NCBI GenBank assembly: GCA_017513195.1
Contig: JAFXGM010000009.1
Span: 1-64,000 of the forward strand
Direction of reading: 5' to 3'
DNA length: 64,000 nt
Origin: Clostridia bacterium
Lineage (GTDB): Bacteria > Bacillota > Clostridia > Oscillospirales > Acutalibacteraceae
Made by a program: the position numbers and the translations under genes
Notes under the pieces: generated by a model
The model's input: only the letters and a program-made list of their open reading frames with translations
What the model was told of the DNA's origin: nothing
Databases searched by the model: none
Shown: positions 1-8,081 of the stretch, in pieces
Layout: every line of letters starts with the position of its first letter
How positions within the stretch are numbered: position 1 is the first letter of the stretch

Positions 1-267
1 ACAACCATAACGACAAAGCTGCGCTAATTTTTCGGCAGTGTCAATTATGAATGGTGATTCTTTAGTACCCTCACCGGAAATGTTAGCGTTATACCAGCCA
101 ACGTATTTTCCGTTTTCGTAGGCATCCCATTTTTCTACAATGGTACCACCACATTGGTCTTCAGCACTAACGCTGAAAGCCGCACCGGTAAAAAGTGATA
201 CAGCCACAACGGCAAAAGCTATTGCGCATGCAATTAACGATTTACATTTACCAATTAGATTTTTCAC
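1..267 (-). CDS. Secreted surface protein, N-terminal fragment
   Basis: Only the first 89 codons lie in the window; the gene continues past base 1. The frame opens with GTG at 267-265, because the neighbouring ATG is followed at once by a stop. An AGGATGG ribosome site lies about 8 bases upstream. Residues 2-35 form a signal peptide: Lys-rich start, a hydrophobic core (IAFAVVAVSLF) and an Ala-x-Ala-like end (SVSA). The mature part carries GEGTKESPFIIDTAEKLAQL, the type of segment that starts GLUG-like or adhesin repeat modules in clostridial wall proteins (family knowledge). Function beyond export and likely surface display cannot be told. Confidence 0.75.
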   Translation of the reverse strand, partial: MKNLIGKCKSLIACAIAFAVVAVSLFTGAAFSVSAEDQCGGTIVEKWDAYENGKYVGWYNANISGEGTKESPFIIDTAEKLAQLCRYGC

Positions 268-307
268 ATATCATCCATCCTTTTCTATTAAAAATTTTAA
301 GAAAATG

Positions 308-325
308 TTTATAGCACATGTGTGC
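308..325 (-). promoter_or_regulatory. Extended -10 with adjoining dyad, surface gene
   Basis: Reading leftward, TGC-TATAAA (-10 at 313-308) is an extended -10 element. It directly abuts the dyad GCACA-TG-TGTGC (314-325), flanked by TTTAT and ATAAA. A dyad touching the -10 is where a repressor would sit. No good -35 is present. The rest of 268-608 is AT-rich and holds nothing else apart from the araC promoter. Confidence 0.4.
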
Positions 326-562
326 ATAAACCTTTACAATATTATAATAAATTATTTTGTGAAAAATTTCAATTTTTCTAATACAAATTTTTTGACAAAA
401 AGCACAATTTTATTATTTTGAATTAAAAAATCGTTTAACATTACTTAAATAAAGTAAATTTTTACCACTTATTTATATGTAAATGCACAAACAAGCGCAT
501 ATATTTTTAAGGAAGAAAAATTTTGAAAAAGAAAGTACTAATAGAAATAAAATGCAAATAAT

Positions 563-591
563 TTGACTTTTTTGAAGAGTTATGATATGAT
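563..591 (+). promoter_or_regulatory. Sigma-A promoter of the AraC-type regulator
   Basis: TTGACT (563-568), 17-bp spacer, TATGAT (586-591). Transcription should start near 598, only about 11 bases before the ATG at 609. The leader would be little more than the GGGTG ribosome site. Confidence 0.7.
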
Positions 592-608
592 ATATTTGGG
601 TGATAAAA

Positions 609-1475
609 ATGAACGAAAAACCAATTAAACCAACCATACTAGACTGTGGATATTTTAAATTTGAATCATCATCAAACCAGCATTCCATTGAAAAATTAGG
701 TCGACGCATTGTACGTGATTATGAGATTGACTTTAATATTTCGGGTAATCGTGTAATGATTTTAGATGGCATTAAATACGATATTATGCCAAATACCATT
801 GTATTTAAATACCCTGGTCAAACAGTTCAATCTACCGAAAATTTTGATATGTACACTCTAACATTACAACTTATAGGTAGTAAAAAGCCACAAAAAAATA
901 TACGACAAAACGATTATGGTGAAATTCAAAGCACTGAAAAAGGTGACTATTTTAGTTATCTATTACCCTATTTTTCACCAATGCATTATAACGAAATAGT
1001 AAGCGACTATATCAAACTTTCTAAAATATATTCAGTACCTGAACAATATCGCGAATGTGAACAAACACTTGATCATTTATTGTTTTTATTGTTCGCCGAC
1101 GCTATTGCTGAGAAGCAAAGAAAAAAGAAACAAAAAAATGGCACAACAAATATGGAAGCGGCTATTGAATATATGGAAGAACATTACCAAAACAGTAAAT
1201 TGTCGTTAAAAGATATCGCTAAGTTTGTTAACGTAAGTGAGAGTTATTTTGTTCGTCTGTTTAAAACTGCGACTGATTCTACACCAAAAGAATATCTAAA
1301 TTCTATAAGAATGCGCCAAGCAAAATGGCACGTTACCTATACAACCGATCCAATTTATACAATTTCTTATTTGTGCGGTTTTGAAAATCCACAATATTTT
1401 ATTTCAAAATTTAAAGCAATGTATGGCATGACACCGCAAGCTTATCGCAAAAAAGTTGTTAATCATAGCAAATAA
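609..1475 (+). CDS. AraC-family transcriptional regulator
   Basis: A 288-residue DNA-binding regulator. The last 100 residues hold the paired helix-turn-helix of AraC/XylS proteins: first helix pair around LKDIAKFVNVSESYFVRLF, second around ISYLCGFENPQYF, closing with the family signature MTPQAYRK. The N-terminal half should be a cupin-type sensor domain; its ligand cannot be told. A GTG nine bases upstream (600) is in frame, but it lies inside the GGGTG ribosome site, so ATG 609 is preferred. It stands alone between a divergent surface-protein gene and a convergent transporter, and might control the surface gene (inference). Confidence 0.85.
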   Translation: MNEKPIKPTILDCGYFKFESSSNQHSIEKLGRRIVRDYEIDFNISGNRVMILDGIKYDIMPNTIVFKYPGQTVQSTENFDMYTLTLQLIGSKKPQKNIRQNDYGEIQSTEKGDYFSYLLPYFSPMHYNEIVSDYIKLSKIYSVPEQYRECEQTLDHLLFLLFADAIAEKQRKKKQKNGTTNMEAAIEYMEEHYQNSKLSLKDIAKFVNVSESYFVRLFKTATDSTPKEYLNSIRMRQAKWHVTYTTDPIYTISYLCGFENPQYFISKFKAMYGMTPQAYRKKVVNHSK

Positions 1476-1491
1476 ATGTTAAATAATAATT

Positions 1492-1519
1492 AAAAAGCAA
1501 GGCAAACGCCTTGCTTTTT
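1492..1519. terminator. Bidirectional terminator
   Basis: AAAAAGCAAGGC (1492-1503), loop AAAC, GCCTTGCTTTTT (1508-1519): a 12-bp perfect stem with T tracts on both strands. It serves the AraC gene rightward and the transporter gene leftward; the transporter's stop codon overlaps the right arm. Confidence 0.9.
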
Positions 1520-2222
1520 AATTATTTATAATTCCTTTGTTTTTCATAAATCTTGCAATATAAACAATTGGTGTATCTAAAAGACTTGTAAAAACATAAA
1601 TCACATAACTTGATACCATTATCGAAATAAAAGTCTTGATGTCGTATATGCCCCAAAAAGCTATAGAATTAAATATAATGGTATTTACAATTTGCGAAAT
1701 AAGCGTAGAGCCATTATTTCTAAGCCATAAAAAGCGTTTGCTATCCCCTGTTTTATTGCTTGTAAAATCCCACCATTTGTGATAAAGCCATACATCAAAA
1801 CGCTGTGATATAATATAACCTATAAAGCTTGCAGCAAGAAGTCGTGGTGTTGTGCTAAATATAGCCGAAATATGTTCGCTAGCCCAATCGTTTGAAGAAG
1901 GAGTATAAAGCATCCAATACTGAGTAAAAATTAACATAATTACCGAAGTAAATACACCAAGCCACACAGCTTTATTAGCGCTTTTCTTACCCTCATTTTC
2001 ACTTAATATGTCTGTAACAAGATATGTGCTTGCAAACATAACATTACCTAAAGTTTGCTCCATACCAAATCCATCTACAAGTATTAAAACCTCAATATTT
2101 GCAAGTATTGTTGCAATTACGGTCATAATATACATACCGATTTTGCCAAATAATCTATATGCAACAAGCACGGCACCATAAATAACAAATACAGAGCCCA
2201 ATAGCAATAATTCATTCTTCAT
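1518..2222 (-). CDS. Queuosine precursor transporter (VUT/YhhQ family)
   Basis: An integral membrane protein of 234 residues with about six hydrophobic helices, matching the COG1738/VUT family that imports queuosine precursors such as preQ0/preQ1 for tRNA modification. Family-like segments include VMFASTYLVTDILSE early and IVNTIIFNSIAFWG late. An in-frame ATG at 2228 sits only 2 bases from the AAAGGG ribosome site; ATG 2222 is 8 bases away and is preferred. The gene follows leuS, separated by a riboswitch and its terminator, so precursor level likely controls it. Assignment to the family is firm; the exact substrate is inferred. Confidence 0.88.
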   Translation of the reverse strand: MKNELLLLGSVFVIYGAVLVAYRLFGKIGMYIMTVIATILANIEVLILVDGFGMEQTLGNVMFASTYLVTDILSENEGKKSANKAVWLGVFTSVIMLIFTQYWMLYTPSSNDWASEHISAIFSTTPRLLAASFIGYIISQRFDVWLYHKWWDFTSNKTGDSKRFLWLRNNGSTLISQIVNTIIFNSIAFWGIYDIKTFISIMVSSYVIYVFTSLLDTPIVYIARFMKNKGIINN

Positions 2223-2249
2223 AAACATTTCCCTTTCGCCGGGGGCAAA

Positions 2250-2330
2250 AAAGACACACCTATACTATGGGTGTGTCTTTAATTTCAGCCCATAGTTTTG
2301 TTTTGAGACAGGATGGTTTCGAACTGTCTT
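2250..2330 (-). promoter_or_regulatory. Candidate preQ1 riboswitch with terminator/antiterminator
   Basis: Reading leftward: stem AGACAG / CTGTCT (2329-2324 with 2311-2306) closes a 12-base loop starting TTCGAAACC. It is followed by an A-rich tail (CAAAACAAAAC) ending ATGG, which can pair with CCAT of the loop as an H-type pseudoknot. The tail octamer ACTATGGG (2296-2289) is perfectly complementary to CCCATAGT (2271-2264) inside the next hairpin. That hairpin is a terminator: a 10-bp stem (2251-2260 with 2270-2279) followed by TTTTTT. Ligand binding would hide the tail and let the terminator form, switching the gene off. The small stem, A-rich tail and pseudoknot resemble class I preQ1 aptamers, and the downstream gene is a queuosine-precursor transporter. 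The exact class is not certain. Confidence 0.72.
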
Positions 2331-2343
2331 ATTTAATTTCAAA

Positions 2344-4749
2344 TTATTTAACTACAATGTTCACAAGACGTTTTGGAACATAAAGCTCTTTAATAACCGT
2401 CTTGCCTTCAATTTCAGCCGCTACGGCATTATCGGCCTTAGCAAGTGAAATTGCGCTTGCAGCATCAATGTCGGCTGCAACGTTAATTCTTGCCCTAATT
2501 TTACCGTTTACCTGAACAGCAATTTCAACAGCAGAATCAACACACTTTGCTTCATCATATTGGGGCCACTCTGTAGCATTAAGCATGCCGTTAAATCCTG
2601 CTATTTCCCAAAGTTCTTCGGTCATATGAGGAGCAAAAGGATTAAGTAAAGTTATAAATGTCTTAAATTCAGCTTTATTAATGCTACCGGTTGCAGTAAT
2701 TGTGTTAAGCAATGACATTAAAGCAGCAATCGCAGTGTTCATTTTAAGAGTTTCGATATCTTCGGTAACCTTTTTAATGGTCTTATGAACTTCAGACTCA
2801 AGTTCGGTGCGGTAACTATCACCGTCAACCAAAATATCGGCGAGTGAGAATACCTTGTCAAGGAAACGCTTACTTCCCTTGATTGAAGACTGACTCCATG
2901 GAGCTGCTTTTTCAAAGTCACCAATAAACATTTCATAAACACGCATTGTATCTGCGCCGTAGTCGCGGATAATTTCATCCGGATTTACAACGTTGCCGCG
3001 GCTCTTAGACATCTTTTCGCCGTTTTCACCCAAAATCATACCGTGACTTGTACGCTTAGCATAAGGTTCTTTATTTGGTACAACACCGATATCATAAAGG
3101 AACAAATGCCAGAAACGGCTGTAAAGCAAGTGAAGGGTTGTATGCTCCATACCACCGTTATACCAATCAACAGGTCCCCAATATTCTAATGCTTCTTTAC
3201 TTGCCAAAGCATCCTTATTATTAGGATCACAATAACGCAAGAAATACCAAGATGAACCTGCCCATTGTGGCATTGTATCAGTCTCGCGTTTGGCGGGAGC
3301 GCCACAGCAAGGACATGTAGTATTTACCCAATCGGTAATTTTAGCAAGCGGAGATTCGCCGTTATCGGTAGGTTCGTAAGAATCAACATTAGGGAGCGTG
3401 AGTGGCAATTCACTTTCGGGTAGCGGTACATAACCACATTTTTCGCAATAAACCATAGGAATTGGCTCGCCCCAATATCTTTGACGAGAGAATACCCAGT
3501 CGCGAAGCTTGTAGTTAGTTTTACGCTCACCAAGACCTTTATCTTTAAGCCATTCTTGAATTTTAACCTTAGCATCTTCAACAGATAGTCCGTTTAAGAA
3601 TTCAGAGTTTACCATAACGCCGGTATTACAATCGGTAAATGCAGCTTCTTCTACATTACCACCTGCTACAACCTCAATAATTGGAAGACCGAATTTTTTA
3701 GCAAAATCCCAGTCACGAGTATCGTGAGCAGGTACTGCCATAATAGCACCTGTGCCATAAGATATAAGCACGTAGTCAGAAATAAAAATTGGAATTTCAG
3801 TATTATTTACGGGATTTATCGCCTTAATACCTTTAAGCATTACACCTGTTTTGTCTTTCGCAAGCTCGGTACGCTCAAAGTCTGACTTTTTAGCGGCTTC
3901 TTGCTTGTAAGCCAAAACCTCATCATAGTTTTCAATCTTATCTGCCCATTTGTCAATTAAAGGATGCTCCGGTGACAATACAGTGTATGTAGCACCAAAC
4001 AATGTATCGGCACGAGTAGTAAACACCTGGAACTTATCGCCACATGTGGTACCAAAATCAACCAAAGTACCGTAAGAACGACCAATCCAGTTGCGTTGTT
4101 GGGTCTTAACACGCTCAATAAAATCAACGTCATCAAGGCCATTGAGAAGCTTTTCGGCATAGTCGGTAATTTTGAGCATCCACTGACTTTTTTCTTTTTG
4201 AACAACCTCGCTACCGCAACGCTCACAAACGCCGTTTACAACCTCTTCATTAGCAAGAACGCATTTACAAGAGGTACACCAGTTAACCGCCATCTGCTTT
4301 TTGTAGGCAAGACCTTTTTTATAAAGCTGTAAGAAAATCCACTGTGTCCACTTGTAATAGTCTGGGTCTGTGGTGTTAACTTCTCTATCCCAGTCAAACG
4401 AAAAACCAAGAGATTTAAGCTGACGCTTAAAGTTAGCGACATTCATCTTTGTAACTTCAGCCGGATGAATATGATTCTTTATTGCAAAGTTTTCGGTAGG
4501 AAGACCAAACGCATCCCAACCCATTGGATAAAGAACGTTAAAGCCCTGCAAACGCTTTTTACGTGCAACAATATCAATTGCAGTGTAAGAACGTGGATGT
4601 CCAACGTGAAGGCCCTGTCCTGATGGGTAAGGAAACTCTACAAGACCATAAAACTTTGGTAATGTGTAGTCATTTTTAGCGGCAAAGGTTTTATTATCAT
4701 CCCAAATTTGCTGCCATTTCTTCTCAATTTCTGTGTAATTATATTTCAT
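2344..4749 (-). CDS. leuS: Leucyl-tRNA synthetase
   Basis: Charges tRNA-Leu in the cytoplasm. The 801-residue protein has the class I signature HVGH at residues 48-51 and KMSKS near residue 578, with the inserted CP1 editing domain between them ([12 protein letters not shown] is typical) and the anticodon-binding and C-terminal domains after. Four CxxC cysteine pairs lie in two zinc-like knuckles (CTSCKCV...CERCG, and CEKCG...CPCCG). ATG 4749 is chosen: it follows the rsfS stop by one base and has GAGGGTGA upstream. It is the last gene of the long leftward informational run. Confidence 0.97.
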   Translation of the reverse strand: MKYNYTEIEKKWQQIWDDNKTFAAKNDYTLPKFYGLVEFPYPSGQGLHVGHPRSYTAIDIVARKKRLQGFNVLYPMGWDAFGLPTENFAIKNHIHPAEVTKMNVANFKRQLKSLGFSFDWDREVNTTDPDYYKWTQWIFLQLYKKGLAYKKQMAVNWCTSCKCVLANEEVVNGVCERCGSEVVQKEKSQWMLKITDYAEKLLNGLDDVDFIERVKTQQRNWIGRSYGTLVDFGTTCGDKFQVFTTRADTLFGATYTVLSPEHPLIDKWADKIENYDEVLAYKQEAAKKSDFERTELAKDKTGVMLKGIKAINPVNNTEIPIFISDYVLISYGTGAIMAVPAHDTRDWDFAKKFGLPIIEVVAGGNVEEAAFTDCNTGVMVNSEFLNGLSVEDAKVKIQEWLKDKGLGERKTNYKLRDWVFSRQRYWGEPIPMVYCEKCGYVPLPESELPLTLPNVDSYEPTDNGESPLAKITDWVNTTCPCCGAPAKRETDTMPQWAGSSWYFLRYCDPNNKDALASKEALEYWGPVDWYNGGMEHTTLHLLYSRFWHLFLYDIGVVPNKEPYAKRTSHGMILGENGEKMSKSRGNVVNPDEIIRDYGADTMRVYEMFIGDFEKAAPWSQSSIKGSKRFLDKVFSLADILVDGDSYRTELESEVHKTIKKVTEDIETLKMNTAIAALMSLLNTITATGSINKAEFKTFITLLNPFAPHMTEELWEIAGFNGMLNATEWPQYDEAKCVDSAVEIAVQVNGKIRARINVAADIDAASAISLAKADNAVAAEIEGKTVIKELYVPKRLVNIVVK

Positions 4750-4750
4750 A

Positions 4751-5116
4751 TCAGTCACCCTCTGTTTCGTCAAGAATTGTTGATAAATCTATTTCTTGTG
4801 CATCTTTCCACATGCTGTCGAGATTATAAAATTCACGCTCATTTGGGGTAAATACATGAACAATAACCGACGTATAGTCAAGTGCAATCCAACCGGTTGT
4901 TTTACCCTCAATGTGATGTGGCTCGACAGCTTGTTCCTTTAACTTTTCTTCGACCTCATCAGCAAGAGCACGTACATGTGTTGAAGACGTTGCGGTTGCA
5001 ATTACGAAATAATCGGCAAGTGTGGTAAGATCATCAATTTTTAATACTTTAAGCTGCCTAGCTTTTTTATTATTTAAGGCGTTGGCAGCAATTTTAAAAA
5101 TATTTTGCGAATCCAT
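4751..5116 (-). CDS. rsfS: Ribosomal silencing factor RsfS
   Basis: 121 residues, the usual size of RsfS/Iojap proteins, which bind L14 on the large subunit and block subunit joining when nutrients run low. Family features seen: the [20 protein letters not shown] segment and the [20 protein letters not shown] segment. The start ATG overlaps the yqeK stop by one base (TAATG), and leuS starts one base after its stop, so the three are translationally linked. Confidence 0.95.
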   Translation of the reverse strand: MDSQNIFKIAANALNNKKARQLKVLKIDDLTTLADYFVIATATSSTHVRALADEVEEKLKEQAVEPHHIEGKTTGWIALDYTSVIVHVFTPNEREFYNLDSMWKDAQEIDLSTILDETEGD

Positions 5117-5691
5117 TATTTACTTCCTTTCAAAGCATTTTCATTATAAGCATTAACAGTATCAAGGTGAAGAGGTTTTCCACGTGATACCAGATCATTT
5201 ATTGTATATGAAAGAGCATAGTCTAAAGCTGCTTCCAGTGATATTTCAACCTTTTCGCGCATTACATCAATATCGTCGTAATCTCGGTCAAGTGATGTAA
5301 AATCGGCAAGATATAATAGCTTTTCAAGTTGAGTCATACCGGCACGAGCTGTTGTGTGATAGCGCACAGCCGTAATTATCTCTTTATCATTAATTTTTAA
5401 AACATTCTCAATATACGCAGCACCCGACATTGCATGCCATAACTTTTCAGCATTTTTTTCAATATCGTTTAGCATTATACCAAATCGTTTAAAAATATTC
5501 AAGTGTTCATCTGGCGGTGCGTTTTTTGTTATATCGTGCAAAAGGCCTGCAAGATATGCTTTTTCTTTATCGCCACCATATTTATTAGCAAGTCTGACAG
5601 CCTCTTCTGCAACACACAACGAATGATGATAGCGCTTTGGCGTCAATCTTGATTTTAAAATGTCTTTATATTTATCGTATTGTTCAAACAT
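5116..5691 (-). CDS. yqeK: HD-domain Ap4A hydrolase YqeK
   Basis: 191-residue HD-superfamily phosphohydrolase. The metal-binding residues are visible as H-H in RYHHSLCVAEEA, the paired HD in AGLLHDITKN, and H in KLWHAMSGAAY and VRYHTTARAGM. YqeK proteins split diadenosine tetraphosphate symmetrically into ADP (family knowledge). It overlaps nadD by 8 bases and abuts rsfS, the standard nadD-yqeK-rsfS order of Firmicutes. Confidence 0.94.
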   Translation of the reverse strand: MFEQYDKYKDILKSRLTPKRYHHSLCVAEEAVRLANKYGGDKEKAYLAGLLHDITKNAPPDEHLNIFKRFGIMLNDIEKNAEKLWHAMSGAAYIENVLKINDKEIITAVRYHTTARAGMTQLEKLLYLADFTSLDRDYDDIDVMREKVEISLEAALDYALSYTINDLVSRGKPLHLDTVNAYNENALKGSK

Positions 5692-6265
5692 TATAAATAC
5701 CTTTTTCGATTATATAGTCATAAACCTTTTTAGGTAATAAAGATTTATCTATTCTCTTGCGAAGCTTAGTTGAAGATATATTTGTAATTTTATTTTCAAT
5801 TACGATTATATCTGCTCCACAATGTTTAATACGTTTAAATGCAGAATCGAAATCATCGAGTCCTTCTCGTTTAAAAGCAATAAAAGACGTAAGTGTGATT
5901 AATTTTTTCCAATTATACCAAGTATCAAGCGTAGATAACATATCTCCACCAATTGCCACAAAAAAATTATCTTGAGGATGCTTTTTCTTTAAAAGCTTTA
6001 TAGTATCAACAGTATAGCTTTTTCCCTCTCGTTCAAATTCAATAAGACAAAGCTCTGCTTTGCTAAAATCATCACATACAAGCGCACACATATTTTGACG
6101 ATGAATATCATCAACTACATTATCAAAATCCTTGTGTGGTGGAATTTTGTCAGGCATAACTAAAACCTTGTCAATGTGTTCAAGATTACAAAGACTTGAT
6201 AGCATTTCATAATGACCTATATGAAACGGATTAAAGGTGCCACCAAAAATCGCAATATTTGCCAT
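5684..6265 (-). CDS. nadD: Nicotinate-nucleotide adenylyltransferase
   Basis: Joins nicotinate mononucleotide and ATP to give deamido-NAD in NAD synthesis. 193 residues. The nucleotidyltransferase motifs are clear: GGTFNPFHIGH at residues 8-18 (the HxGH site) and SSTKLRKRI (the ISSTxxR site) near residue 165. It follows yhbY directly, with the start right after that gene's stop, and overlaps yqeK. Confidence 0.96.
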   Translation of the reverse strand: MANIAIFGGTFNPFHIGHYEMLSSLCNLEHIDKVLVMPDKIPPHKDFDNVVDDIHRQNMCALVCDDFSKAELCLIEFEREGKSYTVDTIKLLKKKHPQDNFFVAIGGDMLSTLDTWYNWKKLITLTSFIAFKREGLDDFDSAFKRIKHCGADIIVIENKITNISSTKLRKRIDKSLLPKKVYDYIIEKGIYNV

Positions 6266-6559
6266 TTATTTTACCAGTTTTATTGTTTTGTTATTTTTGC
6301 TCTCACGGTAAAGAATAAAGCGATATCCTATCACCTGTACAACGTCGGCACCTACGCGTTCAGCGATAGTATCAGCCGCTATGCGAGAAGTATCAGGACA
6401 GGTTTCAAGCACACGCATTTTAATTAGCTCGCGTGCTTCAAGCGCTTCGTCAACCTGTTTGATAAGCTGGTCGTTTATACCGCCTTTACCTACCTGAAAT
6501 ATTGCTTCGTATGTATTTGCCATACCACGAAGCTGTGCTCTTTGTCTGCTATTTAACAT
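6266..6559 (-). CDS. yhbY: YhbY/CRS1 RNA-binding protein
   Basis: 97-residue protein of the CRM-domain family, which binds pre-ribosomal RNA. Signature: QRAQLRGMANTYEAIFQVGK at the start, then KVGKG-like GKGGINDQLI, and GYRFILYR near the end. The start overlaps the rdgB stop by one base and nadD follows immediately, placing it between nucleotide-pool and NAD genes as in many clostridia. Confidence 0.93.
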   Translation of the reverse strand: MLNSRQRAQLRGMANTYEAIFQVGKGGINDQLIKQVDEALEARELIKMRVLETCPDTSRIAADTIAERVGADVVQVIGYRFILYRESKNNKTIKLVK

Positions 6560-7164
6560 TATTTTTCCTCATTTATATCTATATATTTTTTTAATTCTTC
6601 TTTAAAAAGTGAAAGTGCTTTTCCTCGATGACTAATGCTATCTTTTTGTTGTGGTGTAAGCAGACCCATTGGACCCAATTCGCTTATGAAATATGGGTCA
6701 TAACCAAATCCACCGTCGCCTATAGGCTCAAAATTAATCTTTCCTTCGCATTCACCACGGACAGTAAAATACCTACCATCAGGAAAAACACATGCAATAG
6801 CCGCAACATATCGTGCGGTGCGTTTTTCTAAAGGCACACCTTTGAGTTCGCGTAATAACTTTTGATTATTTGACTCATCATCACCGTGCTCGCCTGAATA
6901 ACGCGCAGAATATATACCGGGTGCGCCGTCTAAATAATCAACGCAAATACCGGAATCATCGGCTACCGATATTAGCCCCGTATTATTAAGACCATCTTTT
7001 GCTTTAATAATGGCATTTTCTTCAAATGTAGTACCATTCTCAATTGGTTCGGGAAAGTTTTTATTAAAATCTTTTTGACTTAGCACATCAAAACCCATTG
7101 GAATTAAAATACGTTCTAATTCCTTAAGCTTTTTCTGATTTTTTGTTGCAATAAATATTTTCAT
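6559..7164 (-). CDS. rdgB: XTP/dITP diphosphatase (RdgB/HAM1)
   Basis: Removes non-canonical purine triphosphates (XTP, ITP, dITP) from the pool. 201 residues from ATG 7164. Motifs: IFIATKNQKKLKEL (SxNxxK-type start), SVADDSGICVDYL with the catalytic Asp pair, PGIYSARYSG, and the closing SHRGKAL. A GTG nine bases upstream lies inside the GGTGA ribosome site and is unlikely to be the start. ftsY ends two bases upstream. Confidence 0.96.
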   Translation of the reverse strand: MKIFIATKNQKKLKELERILIPMGFDVLSQKDFNKNFPEPIENGTTFEENAIIKAKDGLNNTGLISVADDSGICVDYLDGAPGIYSARYSGEHGDDESNNQKLLRELKGVPLEKRTARYVAAIACVFPDGRYFTVRGECEGKINFEPIGDGGFGYDPYFISELGPMGLLTPQQKDSISHRGKALSLFKEELKKYIDINEEK

Positions 7165-7165
7165 A

Positions 7166-8080
7166 TTATTCACCTAAATCAAAAATACCATCTGCAAATT
7201 CTTTGGCGTTAAACGGTTGTAAATCATCTATTCCCTCGCCCACTCCGACATATTTAACCGGAATACCAAGTTCGTTATGAATAGCCACAACAATACCGCC
7301 TTTTGCAGTACCGTCAAGCTTTGTAAGTACGATACCCGTAATATCAGCAACGTTTTTGAATTCGCGTGCTTGGTTTACGGCATTTTGACCTGTTGCCGCA
7401 TCAAGCACCAAAAGTGTTTCTATTGAAGAGTCAGGTAATTCACGTTTTATTATACGGTAGATTTTAGCAAGCTCGTCCATCAAATTTTTCTTGTTATGAA
7501 GTCTACCAGCGGTATCACAAATTATAACGTCTGCGCCCTTGGATTTTGCAGATGCAATCGTGTCAAATACAACAGATGCAGGGTCACTGCCCTCAACACT
7601 TTTTACCATTGTAACGTCAGCGCGTTCAGCCCATACACCAAGCTGATCAATAGCAGCCGCACGGAAAGTATCGGCAGCACCTAAAACAACCTTTTTACCG
7701 CTTGATTTAAGTAGTAGTGACAGCTTACCGATTGTTGTCGTCTTTCCGACACCGTTAACACCGATAACAAGAATAATTGATGGTTTTGTATCGAGCTTTA
7801 GCGGTGTGTCGTCACCCAACATTTCTACGATAATATCATGCATAATGCCTTTAATTTTGCTAGGGTCAGTTATGCCGTCTTTCTTCACACGAACACGTAT
7901 TTCATTACATATTTTAACCGATGTTTCGACACCAATATCAGACACTACAAGCATTTCTTCTAGTTCTTCGAAAAGGTCTTCATCAATTCTTGTAAAACTA
8001 TTAATAATATTGGTTATACCGTCTGAAATGCTTGCTTTTGTCTTTTGAAGTCCTGCTTTAATTTTACTAAATAAGCCCAT
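7166..8080 (-). CDS. ftsY: Signal recognition particle receptor FtsY
   Basis: GTPase docking partner of Ffh for co-translational membrane insertion. 304 residues with the short N-terminus usual in Firmicutes, no acidic A domain. The NG core is complete: Walker A GVNGVGKTTTIGKL near residue 110, DTAGR, and TKLDGTAKGG for guanine recognition and closing. ATG 8080 is used: GGGAG precedes it and the longer frame would run into smc. Its start lies one base past the smc stop. Confidence 0.96.
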   Translation of the reverse strand: MGLFSKIKAGLQKTKASISDGITNIINSFTRIDEDLFEELEEMLVVSDIGVETSVKICNEIRVRVKKDGITDPSKIKGIMHDIIVEMLGDDTPLKLDTKPSIILVIGVNGVGKTTTIGKLSLLLKSSGKKVVLGAADTFRAAAIDQLGVWAERADVTMVKSVEGSDPASVVFDTIASAKSKGADVIICDTAGRLHNKKNLMDELAKIYRIIKRELPDSSIETLLVLDAATGQNAVNQAREFKNVADITGIVLTKLDGTAKGGIVVAIHNELGIPVKYVGVGEGIDDLQPFNAKEFADGIFDLGE

Positions 8081-8081
8081 T

